Assembly: GCA_032622095.1 (NCBI GenBank)
Contig: CP136064.1
Span: 262,797,863 to 262,861,862 of the forward strand
Direction: 5' to 3'
Source of the DNA: Siphonodentalium dalli
Taxonomy: Eukaryota > Mollusca > Scaphopoda > Gadilida > Siphonodentaliidae
DNA: 64,000 nt
Program-made: the position numbers and the translations under genes
Shown: piece after piece, positions 1 through 12,700 of the stretch
How positions within the stretch are numbered: the first letter of the stretch is position 1
Layout: each line of letters begins with the position of its first letter
Notes under the pieces: model-generated
Seen by the model: only the letters and a program-made list of their open reading frames with translations
Databases searched by the model: none
What the model was told of the DNA's origin: nothing

Positions 1-2849
1 CCTGACATATTACCCACCCCCCCCCCCACCACCACGTTCTCAAACCCCGTTCTGCATATCCATTCCGATTTGTCACCAAATGCTGAGATTTTTTATAAAG
101 CAAGTTTTCAAACTGCTGTTTAATATTCATCGTAGTAGTAAATGGGCATTGAAACACAATCGCTCTTTATCGTTGATGATCCGGCTGACAACAATTCAAA
201 ACCTGCTAAAATAATTATTCGATATCTTGCGAATTTACTAATATGTTCGGTCTCATATTTGCTGGGGGAAAATTCCAATGAGCAGAAACTTACCATGCAC
301 TGGCTCTTGTGGTATACTGGGTATTGGGTATATAAGATACCTGCTGTTCTCAGAGATATTCATGAGTTGAGAAAAACTTCGCGCGCGCATAACACCTCCG
401 CTACCGGCGTCGGTGTCACCAGCACGTGCTCAAGTCCTTCCAACTCACGAATTCCTCGAGACCAGTAGCCAGTAGGCTATATGTAACGATTACGTACCAC
501 GTGCAAAGGTATTATATGGTACCTATAGATACTATCGGGAACCGTTCGAATAATTAATAATTAAAGCACCATATTTTATATATATTATTGGCAACGGGTC
601 AAATAAGTAAAGTACTTTCGTGCATGCAAATGCATGTAGGAATTTCCCGGATTGGTCAGGGGGGGGGGTCGAAAACAAAATTCAGGCACGTATGGCATTT
701 TTTCCCTTCCGATCATTTTTTGTACACACCCACCCCCACCGCCAATTTTTTTTCCGTTTTCGGCAGTTTTTTCCGACCATTTTTTGACACCCACCCCCCC
801 CCCCTTTTAACACTAAAACAGAGATTTGGGGGGGGATTCACTGTAAACAGCTGTATAAGAATTTATGTGCATACTATTTATCATGGATGTTAACATGGAC
901 ATGTAAATAGGAATGAGTCATTTTGAGGTCATTCGGCCAAAAAAAACATGGCTGCCAGCGGCCATCTTGGATTTCAAAATTTGCACAAAATACAACACGA
1001 TAACTGCCTGCAGTCAGTTTACAGTTAGAATTACATTATTTCTCTCATTCAAAGTGGTTTTGAAGCCCAACTCATTGCCAAAACACTAAAAAACAAGCAG
1101 GAATTGTTTTTTTTAGTTGCGGAAAAAATTGCTTGTTGGTGGCTTTGACCACCCACCCACCCCGGCATACGTGCCGGAATTTGTTTTTTCACCCCCCCCC
1201 CCCCCTGGATTGGTCTGGTTCTTATATATCAAGATGTGTACATTATGTGACAATGTCAAGCTACACACAGAAAATGTATTGGGCTAACGTTAAATTCTCT
1301 GTTTATTTCAGGACTTATTTACTTACTATCCTGTTTCTGGATCTGGATATTTTGTGTATAAGCTACGGTACTATACAAGCGGATTCGATCAAAGATTACT
1401 CGTCTGTCGAAACCATTAACGGCTTGGGGATATGAACTTACATGTACAGTATTCCAGCATGGTCTTTCTCGTGTTGCACATCGTTATATTGTGAATATTA
1501 TTGCACGACTGACACCAGCGCGACCGACATAACACCATGTACGACATGAATTCGTCAGTTTATGGTTATTCACTTGGATGGAAATTCTTACTTGTCCTGT
1601 GTTGTGCTTTCAATCAGATGCACACAAAAAAAAACTCGGCATTCATCGGTGTATCGATAATCGGCACTGAAATGATGATGTGTGTTCATCTTGTTGTGGC
1701 AGTTATACATCTGATACATCAGTTATTAATAACGTAATGATAACCTATGAAAATGGTAAATTCCAGATATTCAAGGAGGTGAATATAAAATGGTTTCTCT
1801 CGCGATATGATTTCTTCAGAAGAATTGTCAATCAATGTCCTACAAAACAGTTGCTTCATACAAGCCAAGTTCCTGCATACATATATGCATGAGCCATGAG
1901 TACACTGAATCCAGTTTATGACAGATCATGGAATGATGAAAATATTATTTTTCATATAATATGTTGGGTTTTGTATACATAAATTAATCTTTATGGATCC
2001 ATGGGTTTAATTTCTCCCAGATAAATCATTCCAACATATGCAACAAGTGGCATACATATGTGCATGGATACAAATAAGCTTAGTAATTGCTCATTTCATA
2101 ATATGTCAACAGATAAAATTAATTGCTGTACATGCATGTATTGAATTTATATAATCAGAATCTACAGTATCATGGACTAATTAGAAAACGGATTGCAAAA
2201 ACGCGATATTCTTTCTTATGTGACATTGTATATCACCATGCACAGAGTTCCCTCTATATAATAGCACTGGTACGTAAATGAGCAATTACTAGGTTTAATT
2301 TAATCATATGTACTTTGAGCCGTTTCAAATTTTGCACATCTACATCAGATCACCCTCCAGAATAATGATGTTCGAAGAAGATGTAACCTGACCAAAGTTT
2401 AAAGCCACATAATGTTTGAATATTTTGTTTCCAACATTATCGAGAGCACAAAATCGCAAATTAAGTTGAAATAAAGACATTTCTATTGTATGGTAAAGGG
2501 ATATATAAGCTAACAAAAAAATGGAGCATTTTCGATAACTTTATTCAGGAGACCAATACAAAATATTTTTCTTTAGAGTGAGTAGATGGTCAAGATTCTT
2601 AAAATCAACAACTAATGACATGTCATTTTGTCTTTATTTAAATCGGCATACACTTTTTTTTCTATATGTTTCAGTGTATGTTTCATTTTATTCTGGTTTC
2701 ATATTTGTGAAATTGAATGTTGTTTTCAATTATAATACTTTGACGTTGCAAACATTATGTGAGACTTGAAATAATATTGGTATGTTGTATCTCATCGGAT
2801 GTTAATTTTATAAGGACGCCCTAATGTGAGGGGAATCGACCCTACGAAT
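1..2849. other. Gene-free left flank with homopolymer C/G tracts
   Basis: No exon, domain or transposon ends could be recognised here. The visible structure is a set of long C or G runs (about 17-29, 659-669, 793-803, 828-836 and 1191-1205) embedded in short C/T-rich stretches. The short ORFs encode no recognisable domain. The missing 5' exons of the dioxygenase gene that starts at 6671 could lie here or left of the window; I searched by eye for an N-terminal dioxygenase motif and did not find one. Confidence 0.5.
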
Positions 2850-3372
2850 GGAGCCTCGATCCGTCCCTGTCAATGCCCAAACACAACGTTGGATTCCAAC
2901 GTTGAGAGAAATGACGTTGGCCAAACGTTGGCCCAACTTCGTATTATTAGTGGAATTCACCGTTGGTTCGACGTCGTTTCAACGTCGGCTGCCCGACGGC
3001 GCCCCACCGTCGGATCGACGTCGAACCACCGTCGAGTCGACGACGGGATCCGACGCCGAGCCAGCGGCAACAGCCATAGTTGGCCCAACGTTGGATTTCA
3101 ACGTTGATAGAAATGACGTTGGCCCAACGTTGGCCCAACGTTGGCCCAACGTCGTATTATAAGTGGAATTCACAGTTGGTTCGACGTCGTTTCAACGTCG
3201 GGTGCCCGACGGCGCACCAACGTCGGCTCGACGTCGAACCACCGTCGAGTCGACGACGGGATCCGACGCCGAGCCAGCGGCAACAGCCATAGTTGGGCCA
3301 ACGTTGGATTCCAACGTTGGCCCAACGATAGAAATGACGTTGGCCCAACGTTGGCCCAACGTGGGTGTGCCT
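2850..3372. repeat. GC-rich palindromic repeat, two 213-bp units of AACGTTGG/GACGTCG words
   Basis: A GC-rich island in AT-rich DNA, made almost entirely of short self-complementary words (CCAACGTTGG, GACGTC, CGACGGT/ACCGTCG). A module beginning TGGAATTCAC at 2951 recurs at 3164, so about 213 bp is duplicated, bounded by runs of the decamer GGCCCAACGTT. Both strands are open in several frames because the words rarely contain stops, which explains the cluster of overlapping short ORFs. They are not genes. The identity of the element is unknown; a related, more degenerate stretch lies at 41,655-41,910. Confidence 0.75.
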
Positions 3373-3555
3373 TCTGGGTGGAGCATTCGGACCACACTTC
3401 GTAACAAGAAATACATTAGAAGAGAAATGATTCCTGGATCAGCAGACAGTAACTGACTTCTGACCGCTTCGGACGTCTTCTATCATACTTGGTAGAATAT
3501 GTCTTGATTTCTGCTCGAATGTGTACTATTCGAAATTTTAAGGATAAAACCTTGC

Positions 3556-3640
3556 AAATATGTGAATGTTATGAGAACCAAACGTTATCACGGTGTCGAT
3601 GATGCGGATTTTTATGGTAAGGTCATGGACATTATATCGT
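3556..3640 (+). pseudogene. Decayed duplicate of dioxygenase exon 2 (3' half plus donor)
   Basis: Positions 3565-3616, followed by GTAAGG, match the 3' half of the dioxygenase exon at 9006-9120 and its donor site (GTAAGA at 9121). The similarity continues about 20 bp into the intron (TCATGGACATTATA against TTATGGACATAATA). The encoded peptide keeps NVMRT and the VDxADF core, but the conserved W-Y-P of the functional exon is changed to R-Y-H. No acceptor-flanked 5' half is present. I read this as a relic of a local exon or gene duplication. An alternative exon is possible but unlikely, given the missing first half and lost residues. Confidence 0.7.
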
Positions 3641-3766
3641 CTGGGGATAAGATTTTCGTCAACGTGACTTAACCATAAACGGAATATTAACCCTGTTTAT
3701 ATTAAATGGATTATCCCATACAGTTATCGATATATATATTTTGAGACTTCCGTATATATGTATATA

Positions 3767-4559
3767 TCTATTATATATTTTGGGAGATCTGTGTGTTTGT
3801 GTGTGTGTGTGAGTGTGTGTGTGTTCGCGATGGACTCGAACACAGCTGGACCGATTTCGCCAAACTTGGTACGGACACGTAATTCGACCCGGGAACGAAC
3901 ATGGGCCTATTGATTTTCAGATCCGAGGTCATCTTTTCACGTGCCGATGTCAAATCTGTTTTTACGCTGTGTTACGGGACTTTCATTTGAGTTCGGTGCT
4001 TACAAATCGATTCGAAACAGCGCGAATAATAAAATGCCAGTCATAATAATGACACTTTGAGAATCTTTCGTGTTTCCTCTTTCCAACGATTTATAATGCG
4101 TATGTATCCGTTTTAGTTATCTGCCTCAATTATCAAGAAGTGGTACTATCTTCCATCAGGATAAAAACAATGCGTAACTTCTATGACGTCGTTAGAGGTC
4201 ATAACGTTAGATCACGTTAACGCTTAAACGGCCGATGCATTTGACTGTTTCAGACGTCTTGGCGATATCTCGGGCACCGATGGTAATTTATCTTTACGTT
4301 GAAACTTGGTAATTAATGAGCGTGTGTATATGAGGCGCGTTTATACACTTGAGTGGAAATCAAATCGGGTTAAACTGGCGGATTTGTACGGACGAAATTT
4401 GATGCATAGGGTATCTCGGTATCCGCTGGGCCGATTTCCCGGTATCCGCTGGGCGATTTCCACCATTTTTGGGGTGTTGGTGTTTGACCCCATCTGACCT
4501 TGACCTTCAAAATGGTCAATTCAAGGTCAAAGCCCGGACGAAGTCGGGTCACCTTCTAG
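3767..4559 (+). mobile_element. Non-autonomous Helitron nested inside the outer Helitron
   Basis: The head is TCTATTATATATTTTGGGAG at 3767, preceded by A3766. The tail is a slightly degraded CCCG..CGGG hairpin at 4533-4548, then seven bases and CTAG (4556-4559), followed by T4560. It therefore sits exactly in an A|T site inside the outer Helitron. A GT-rich run follows the head (3790-3823). Its head and tail style, and the rc of the 'GGATACC...CCAACACCCC' block, match the Helitron at 51,682-52,645, so the two belong to one family. It is 793 bp long with no coding capacity. Confidence 0.85.
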
Positions 4560-4845
4560 TATATATATATATGTGTGTGGGTACTTCATGGAATCAAAAA
4601 CGCGTGTACAGATTGAGCTCAAACTTCCTATGTAAGTGTAAAATTCCACCGACACCGCCGTGGTCGCGTTTTGGAGAAGCTCAGATCACCCGTTCTCCAA
4701 ACTCAGTCACAAAAAACGGCACTGCGGTGGTTAAGACATCAACGATCTTTATATTGACCTTATACGGAGGTGTTAACAATCAACGCTCTTTATTGCAATG
4801 GACGTGGCTAAACGACTGACCCCATGCGTCCGAAATGCGTTATCT

Positions 4846-5246
4846 TGGAATCGGGTGGAGCTATCGACTTGAAATTTGCTATGTGAATGTATCTTGCCCC
4901 GGATACAAATATTATCCGGTCGCCGAGTCCGTGCGACGCCCGTACAGCGCGTGCGCAGACGAGATCTCGGAAACGGGTGGAGCTATCGACTTGAAATTTG
5001 GTATGTGAATGTATCTTGCCCCGGGTACGAATTTTATCGGGTCGCCGAGCCCGTGTGACGCCCGTACAGCGCGTGCGCAGACGAGATCTAGGAAACGGGT
5101 GGAGCTATCGACTTGAAATTTGCTATGTGAATGTATCTTGCCCCGGATACGAATTTTATCGGGTCGCCGAGCCCGTGCGACGCAAGCTTCGCGCATGCGC
5201 AGACCAGATCTCGGAAACGGGTGGAGCTATCAACTTGAAATTTGGT
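4846..5246 (+). repeat. 122-bp tandem repeat inside the outer Helitron
   Basis: About 3.3 copies of a unit of about 122 bp containing CTATCGACTTGAAATTTG and CCCCGGATAC. The GAAATTTG anchor recurs near 4871, 4993, 5114 and 5237. It lies near the 3' end of the Helitron at 3727-5320, the place where non-autonomous Helitrons often carry short tandem arrays. Confidence 0.8.
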
Positions 5247-5691
5247 TAAATTAAAAAAATGTCATGTTTCTGAAACAAAGCCATGAGACGAATGCCGCCA
5301 GTGGCGGGCCAACCTGCTAGTAAAATATATATTAGAATGGTCTAGTATTCATTTGGGGATGTAAAGGATAAACATATATGCACAGACGACAACAAGACCG
5401 TGTGATAATATAAGTGCAGACTACATATTCATTGACGGGAGATATTTAGATAATAAGTTCAACATGGTTGTTTGTTGAACTTATCTGTTGAACTGATCAT
5501 CTGAACATTTTAAGGGAACTATTAGTCAATGAAATTTAGTATAGAAAGTGTTAAACTATTTGAATCGGCAGTTAACAAAGAACCCGATTTAGACAGCATA
5601 GCGCTGGTATGATACATTTTGTATCTGAACCATGAACTTTCTTTCTTATTCAATGTGCGGAGACGGCTAGGCCTGCCATATGAGTGATAAC

Positions 5692-6130
5692 AACGATCTT
5701 ATATCGATAATATGTGACCCGCCATTTCAAATCCAGTCGTAAGTCAGCGTAAGTCGGGATTTGTTTACCCTGTGCCAATGCATTCTCTTATATATGCGAG
5801 TCGACCATAGGTCGCATCGCATATATAAGAGAATGCATTGGCCTAAACAATTTTTTACAATTTTAATAATTTTGTCTTGTATTCTTTAACAATTTTATAA
5901 TTTCACCCATACAGAGCCCTAGACAAACATGAGCAGACGACACTCTTATATATGATTCTATAAATGTGTGGGGCTTTACTTTATGTCCTAAACATTGTAA
6001 GAAACATTTATTTTGTTTAAATGATAAAAAATTATTGCGAGGCGAGGCGACCTTGGCACAGGGTAAAAACATCCCGACTTACGACTGGATTTGATATGGC
6101 GGGTCACATATTATCGATATAAGATCGTCT
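5692..6130. mobile_element. Inverted-repeat element with internal long hairpin
   Basis: Terminal inverted repeats of about 75 bp, beginning ACGATCTTATATCGATAA on the left (about 5692) and ending with its complement on the right (about 6127), enclose about 290 bp. Inside is a near-perfect hairpin at 5775-5841 (arms CCAATGCATTCTCTTATATA). The same hairpin is found in the piggyBac-like MITEs at 7393 and 44,228. No target-site duplication is obvious, and no coding region is recognised. Confidence 0.7.
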
Positions 6131-6670
6131 CCAGCTATTGGAAATGCAGGAGTTGTGAAATTCACAAAATTGATGGTATGTTCTGAGCAATTATGTTGAC
6201 TTGTGTTTTGTCCTCTGTGTATTTCCATGTTTAGTTTTCCTCCCATTGAATACAGTTATCAATCCAACTGGTCTCCAAACTATAACAGACGAACTTAGAC
6301 TCGGTATAACGAGTGTCCATGTGGTTTTAATCTCAGATGTTTTAACTGGGTGTGACGGATCGGCCATATATTTCACTACAGGGCCATCTTAACTCGAGAT
6401 GAAACCATCAATATTATTTATATATCCTTTCCAATATATGGTACATATCATATCCATGCTGTGACCTGGATGTTGAAATTTAATAAATAATTGTGAGTTA
6501 AATATTTACATAAGACAAGACGGTGTCTATCTCAGACATGTTGTCTGAAAAGATACAATTGATCTAGTTGAAATGTTCACTCACAGTAAATATTGTTCAA
6601 AGGGAAAAGGGTTTGTGCACTCACCTGTCATTTTTACTCACAACTGAAATATGCTCACAATGTCTTTAAG

Positions 6671-6784
6671 GTATGGCCACAGGAAGTGAAGCAATTCGAG
6701 AAGGCACACAGAGACCTCTTCAAACAAGCAGCGGACCTTAGCTACCGCGTTGTCGACACAATTTCATTGAATTTCAACAAAGAG
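6671..6784 (+). CDS. Dioxygenase exon 1 (of those visible)
   Basis: 38 codons (VWPQEVKQFEKAH... to ...SLNFNKE) after acceptor TTTAAG at 6665-6670, with donor GTAAGA at 6785. The WP followed by an amphipathic helix and a hydrophobic stretch is the helical segment that precedes the jelly-roll core in IPNS-like enzymes. The frame is open upstream of the acceptor, so a slightly longer exon cannot be excluded, but the AG at 6669-6670 gives the best fit to the family. Confidence 0.82.
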
Positions 6785-9700
6785 GTAAGAATTTATCTAT
6801 ATAAAAGGCAAGTATGTATCTGTGTTTGTATCTGTGTGTATCTGTCACGATTTTGGCACGTTTAAAAATACATCACACCCATATCCGATTGCGCCAAAAT
6901 TTCCTTCCTGAGGCATAATTATATTATAATACGACGCGAACAATTTCAAACCAATCGGTATTATATAAGACAACATGAGACATCCCAAATGTTATCATGG
7001 TGATATTTTCAGGACAAAGTCTGCGCACCGTTTGTCGGTTTCTTTATATCGATATCAGCAGTACAGTGGTGACGATATTTTCCTACATGAAATGTTTGTC
7101 ACCCGTACCTTTTCACCTCTTGTGACTTAAAGGGACATAATATATGAGCAAAAAGAGCCTTCATTAGCAGCTTAGAAAATATGTAGGGAATTTGGTTCAC
7201 ATTGCTCACGTGGCCAGGGGAATGTCATGGGATAGGCGCCTTCGACCTCAGATGATTTAAAGGATGACTTATAAACTGCGAATAATAAAGAGCGTTTATT
7301 ATCATCTCAGAAAATATGTGGGATAATTGGTGCACGGAGGTAACAAGACATGGGAAATATCAGTTAGGTGCCGTTGTCACCAAATAGCTTAACCCTTTAC
7401 CCAACAAACCGGCCAAAAACGCCCAAATAAAGCTTCAACAGCCTAAAATATCTTCGGTCTGTCTCAATAACACCATACAAATATGGATATCGTTGGAACC
7501 GGTTCATTGACCACATTGTGATGGTTACAGTTATGCCCTGTGCCAATGCATTCTCTTATATATGCGAGTCGACCATAGATCGCCTCGCATATATAAGATA
7601 ATGCATTGGCCTAAACAACACTTTTTACCATTTTTTCTTACAACAATTTTATAATTTTTCTTACATTTTTATCATTTTTAATATGTTAAGCCAATGCATT
7701 CTCTTATATATGCGAGGCGACCTATATATAAGAGAATGCATTGGCACAGGGCCGTTGTTGGGTAAAGGGTTAAATGCACTAATAATACCCATGATGATTC
7801 GTATCTTATTGGGGATGTACTCATAAATATTCCCGTTTCTGTTGGAACATGACTTTTCCATGTGACTAATCCACTGTATATTCTGCTCCCATTTAGCACA
7901 GTCTATCTATCTGCATATGGAGTCGCGAAGGAACAATACATAAGTACTATATATCACAATAATTTGTTTTGTGAAAACTCCATAATTGCAAACGCTTTTT
8001 GTTATCAACCGCTATTGGTTGACGGAATCATGGACGCCCTTTATATGAGGCGGTCATTGGAATATTTCCCTGACTGACAACAATAAAAAACGTGTTAAAA
8101 CTTCCTCCGTTGAAAGTCGATACGTGGTCTGCATTGATCCGCTCCACGCACATATTGATTTGGTTGTAACTGGTCCAAATTCGTTGCTCTTCTAAGACTT
8201 TCAGGCAAAACTATAAGCCTCGCTATTCCACTATGGTACATTTCAAACGCTTTTTGTGGTCAACCACTATTGGTTGACGGAATCATGGACGCTCTTTATA
8301 TGGGGCGGTTATTGGAATAGGCCTGGTTGAAAAAATTCAAGACAAATTCAAACTTCCTCTTTTGAGAGTCCATATCTGGTCACAAAGATCTCATATTGAT
8401 GGTTTCATGAGCCCGATCTAAAATGTTCTGGTGTATAATGCCTACGGGTGATGGTTTTATGGTGCCAGTAGTAATAGTACATGAGCTGGTAGGACCCCTC
8501 GTGCACCCCACCCCACTACTTAACTTCTTTTGGTATTTTTATGTACCCGAATATGTACCTGTCAGGAAAAATGATGTTAACAGCAAATATTTTGGATCCT
8601 GTTTACCTACTGGGTCAAAGTTTAGCCATTTCATTGGTGACCTTTCATTGATGATGTCACCAGAGGTAAAAAGGTCATGCAACGGCGATGAAAACACAAA
8701 TATAATAGTCTGGGATATGATATGGTACCCCTGCACCCCAGACACAGGACTTAACTTTACCCCACTCATTTTCTTCCTTATTTTTTCCCTCAACTTGAAA
8801 AAAAAATGGCCGTTTCCACACGAGATAAGATGGCGTCCAACATGGCCGCCATATTTAGACAAGGCAATATAAATCAGTTTGATGCAAATTATTAAGATAA
8901 CATCTTGACAAGTGTATATAAATGTATATATTATCTGGTTTCACCATATTTCAAAAAGTATTTTCGTCTGTAAGTATCAATGACGGTATTTTGTACCTCT
9001 TGCAGGACCGACATTTCATGAGGAATTACCACACCCCACTAGAGAAACAAGACGACATTCAATGTGGGAATGTAATGAGAACCAACTGGTATCCTGCTGT
9101 CGACGAGGCCGATTTCGGTGGTAAGATTATGGACATAATATAATAGAAGTTAAATGAATAATATAACCATTTACTACACTACAGTGCCTCACCAACTAAA
9201 GTTACATTCACTGACACATTGTAGCAAACCATCGTGGCATCTGGTAAGGCGAACAATAGATACAGCGATGGAAGACATACTCGCTATTTCCGAAACTCAT
9301 CACTCAAAATATTGCATCAGATATCCACGTATATTTAGTGAAACGAAAATAATTCGAAAGCATAATACGACTGGGACGAAACATTAACCTGCGCCAGCTT
9401 GTTCTCCCGAAAATCTGAAGGTTCTCTGCTTATACTATAACTTGTTTTATGTAGGCAATCTGCTTAGAATCGCCTCATTTTGAGTCGATACAATGTGCTG
9501 AAATGAGAGCGTTTTAGTCACATTATCGACTTATAATGAGGCCATTATAAGCAGATTTAATGACACAAATAAACCAACTCACGACTTTTCGGGTGTACGC
9601 TCTTTAACATTGTGGCCCGCGCCATAAAACAAAATAACGGCTATGACTCCATTATCTGCTTATTCCAGAATCAAATAATCACAGTATGTACCTATTTCTC

Positions 9701-12700
9701 ATTATAGGTAGATTATGTGCGTATTTGTGAGATGATATGTTGCCATCCGAGTAACAAAAGTCATGCTTGTGTCACGGTCATCTTCTATTAACCCTTTCAT
9801 GGCGGGATCTGCGCTGGTGCAGCATTAAAGATAAAGTGCATTATCTTGTATATATAACGCGTCTCCCACGGGGAGCCTAACATATATAAGAAATTGGAAT
9901 GGCTTACAGGGTCAATGTATATATTGTTTGGCCAATGTATTATCTTATATACGGGAGATTCGCATATATGAGAATGTATTGGCACAGGGTTTTCGAAAAA
10001 ATTCAGTCATGAAAGTGTTAAAACTATCTTCCTGAATCCTACAGTTAACATATTGTATTGAATATTAGACAAAACGTCCGGTATGCAGATTGAATAGTAA
10101 TGGCATCGATTACTCCCGAGACCGATGATACATGTTGATGAAATTCATCTATGAACCTCCTATTATGTTGAAATTAATTTTTTTAAAGTACAAGTATGTG
10201 TGAAATGTAGGTCTGTGGTACGTTGTGCATAATTAATAGGCATAATTCACCCCTCCGATCAAATTGGATATATATGATGAGTATCAGTTAACAGGAGGGT
10301 ATGAATCCTACGTAGGCCAACCTCCGAAAAGAACCCGCATTGCTCGTACCATACAAGAATGTTGAAACTCGTTCATTGGACCCACATCGCAAAACTTATT
10401 CCTTAATTCTGAGCATTCGGTTCTGAATATCCAGTTAAGGGATCCTTTCGATATTTCTACTCTCAATTCACAGATACAACCTGGAACAGCCGACTTGGGG
10501 AGCATTGTGACTGGACGACAGTCACGCTAGTATTCCAAGATGACGTCAGTGGCCTCGAGGTGAATAACACCGATAACGCAATTTGCATTTTGGCACAGTT
10601 TGCTTTATTGTTAGGCAGGTTCAGCCTCACGTACGTGTAAGTTGTAAGTGTGTTACTATGGTATTGCTATGGAGATTAACATAGCAGGAGCAGCCAGAAG
10701 AGTTTGCGGCGCCAAACGTACAACCAGTCACAATGCCACCAGCGAAGCGCTCAATTGCCTTCAATCAACTTAAAGACATATTATGTACTTGTTCTGGTTG
10801 GTAAAACTGATCAGTTAGTATCCAGACGCTATGCCAATTGGAGGAATGTAGCATTCTACTAACATTGCCGAAATCTGAACTAAATCGACCGTACCACTTC
10901 ATAGAAAACATCGTTGGAACTACGCTCAATTGTAAATATTTACTACTCGAATCGGGACGCATCTATCGGCGATAAACTAACGAAAACGATTTCGCCATAA
11001 AGAGTCACTGCATTTAATTATTATATAAGAATAACGGTTGTCAATTTGGATATAATATTTGTAAAAATTTCTACTTTGAACAAGATTATTCTCCATTTAT
11101 ATTTGATCACCCTAATGGAGTGTTTCATATCACTTTGAGATTTATTCGCTCAGTTGAACCTCTGCGTGCTGATCGTTAAGATTTCTTCGCTCAGTTTAAT
11201 CTCTGCCTGCACATCGTTAAGATTTATTCGCTTAGTTTAAGCTCTGCCAGCACATCGTTAAGATTTATTCGCTCAGTTTAACCTCTGCCTGCACATCGTT
11301 AAGATTTATTCGCTTAGTTTAATCTCTGCCTGCGCATCGTTAAGATTTATTCGCTTAGTTTAATCTCTGCCAGCACATCGTTAAGATTTATTCGCTTAGT
11401 TTAATCTCTGCCAGCACATCGTTAAGATTTCTTCGCTTACTTTAACCTCTGCCTGCACATCGTTAAGATTTCTTCGCTCAGTTTAATCTCTGCCAGCACA
11501 TCGTTAAGATTTATTCGCTTAGTTTAATCTCTGCCAGCACATCGTTAAGATTTATTCGCTTAGTTTAACCTCTGCCTGCACATCGTTAAGATTTATTCGC
11601 TTAGTTTAATCTCTGCCAGCACATCGTTAAGATTTATTCGCTCAGTTTAACCTCTGCCTGCACATCGTTAAGATTTATTCGCTCAGTTTAACCTCTGCCT
11701 GCACATCGTTAAGATTTATTCGCTTAGTTTAAGCTATGCCTGCTGATCGTTGAATGCGCGTTTCAGATCACTTTACGATTCCCTTCGCTTAGTTTAATCT
11801 CTGCGGCTGATCGTTGAATGCGCGTTTCATATCACTTTAACATTTCTTCGCTTAGTTTAATATCTGCCTGCTGATCGTTGAATGCGCGTTTCATATCACT
11901 TTAAGATTTATTCGCTCAGTTTAACCTCTGCCTGGACATCGTTAAGATTTCTTCGCTCAGTTTAACCTCTGCCTGCTGATCGTTGAATGCGTATTCTTAG
12001 TTTAATATCTGTCTGCTGATCGTTGAATGCGCATTAGGTTATCAGAAGATTGGACTATTCCTCTTCGCTACAATTTCCATATGCTACATGTTAGTATGCA
12101 AACAGATCTTCCACAACCAGTACAATGCATAGTAACGCCTCTGTAAAGAATTCCATATTAAGAATTGAATATGATATTCAAACTTGTGTATCAACAGAAA
12201 TATAATGGTGTATTAGTTCATTTGGTCGGAATTAATCACCAATAAAGATGGAAAAGCTACAACATTAAAGAGTGTCAATTTACGTATGCTACACGTTAGA
12301 CACAAAATTGTAAACGGTTTGACCGTGTCCGTGTAGGCCAAATAATCACGATAATCAGGTTAGCTCCGTTGACAATGTAACACACGATACATGTTACAGG
12401 TACGTGTTTTGTGGTTTATGCCAATTATGGCAAAGGGGATGTCAAGACCTGATAACTTAGGGCAAGGTCCGCAAACACCACACCGACACACCGAGCAGGC
12501 AGATAAAAACCAGCGTGATGGGCCGACTGGTAACCGGAAGGCGTGAACCCACGGTTATCTAGAAGTCAATAAAAAACAGTTAGGATAGTAGAACGGTTAA
12601 GTTTTAATCACGCGATAACAGTATAAGGCATATACATGTATCTATTAAGTATACAGAGTAGTTACACACCCATGTGGTTACACAAATATAGATAAAGGTT

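Larger units (their letters stand above)
3727..5320 (+). mobile_element. Non-autonomous Helitron (outer element, interrupted)
   Basis: The head is A3726|TC at 3727 (TCGATATATATATTTTGAG). The tail is a CCGCC-AGT-GGCGG hairpin at 5294-5306 followed by CTAG (5317-5320) and host T5321. These are the classical Helitron termini: 5' TC, a 3' hairpin about 10 nt before CTRR, and insertion between A and T. The body is split by another Helitron at 3767-4559, so the element itself is 3727-3766 plus 4560-5320 (about 800 bp). Its head and tail match the minus-strand element at 49,780-50,575, including GCTCAAACTTCC near the head. There is no Rep/helicase coding, so it is non-autonomous. Confidence 0.85.

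Noticed and set aside
142-468. 108-residue ORF near the left edge
   Set aside because: No domain, signal or splice evidence; composition drifts to low complexity at the C-terminus.
5529-5608. Possible upstream dioxygenase exon (ATG-started, 26 codons before a GTATGA)
   Set aside because: No acceptor or family motif; a stop lies just upstream and the peptide does not resemble the DIOX_N domain.
8423-8872. 149-residue ORF on the plus strand
   Set aside because: Lies inside a dioxygenase intron, contains a GCCGCCAT-type repeat end and low-complexity stretches, and has no recognisable domain or splice context.
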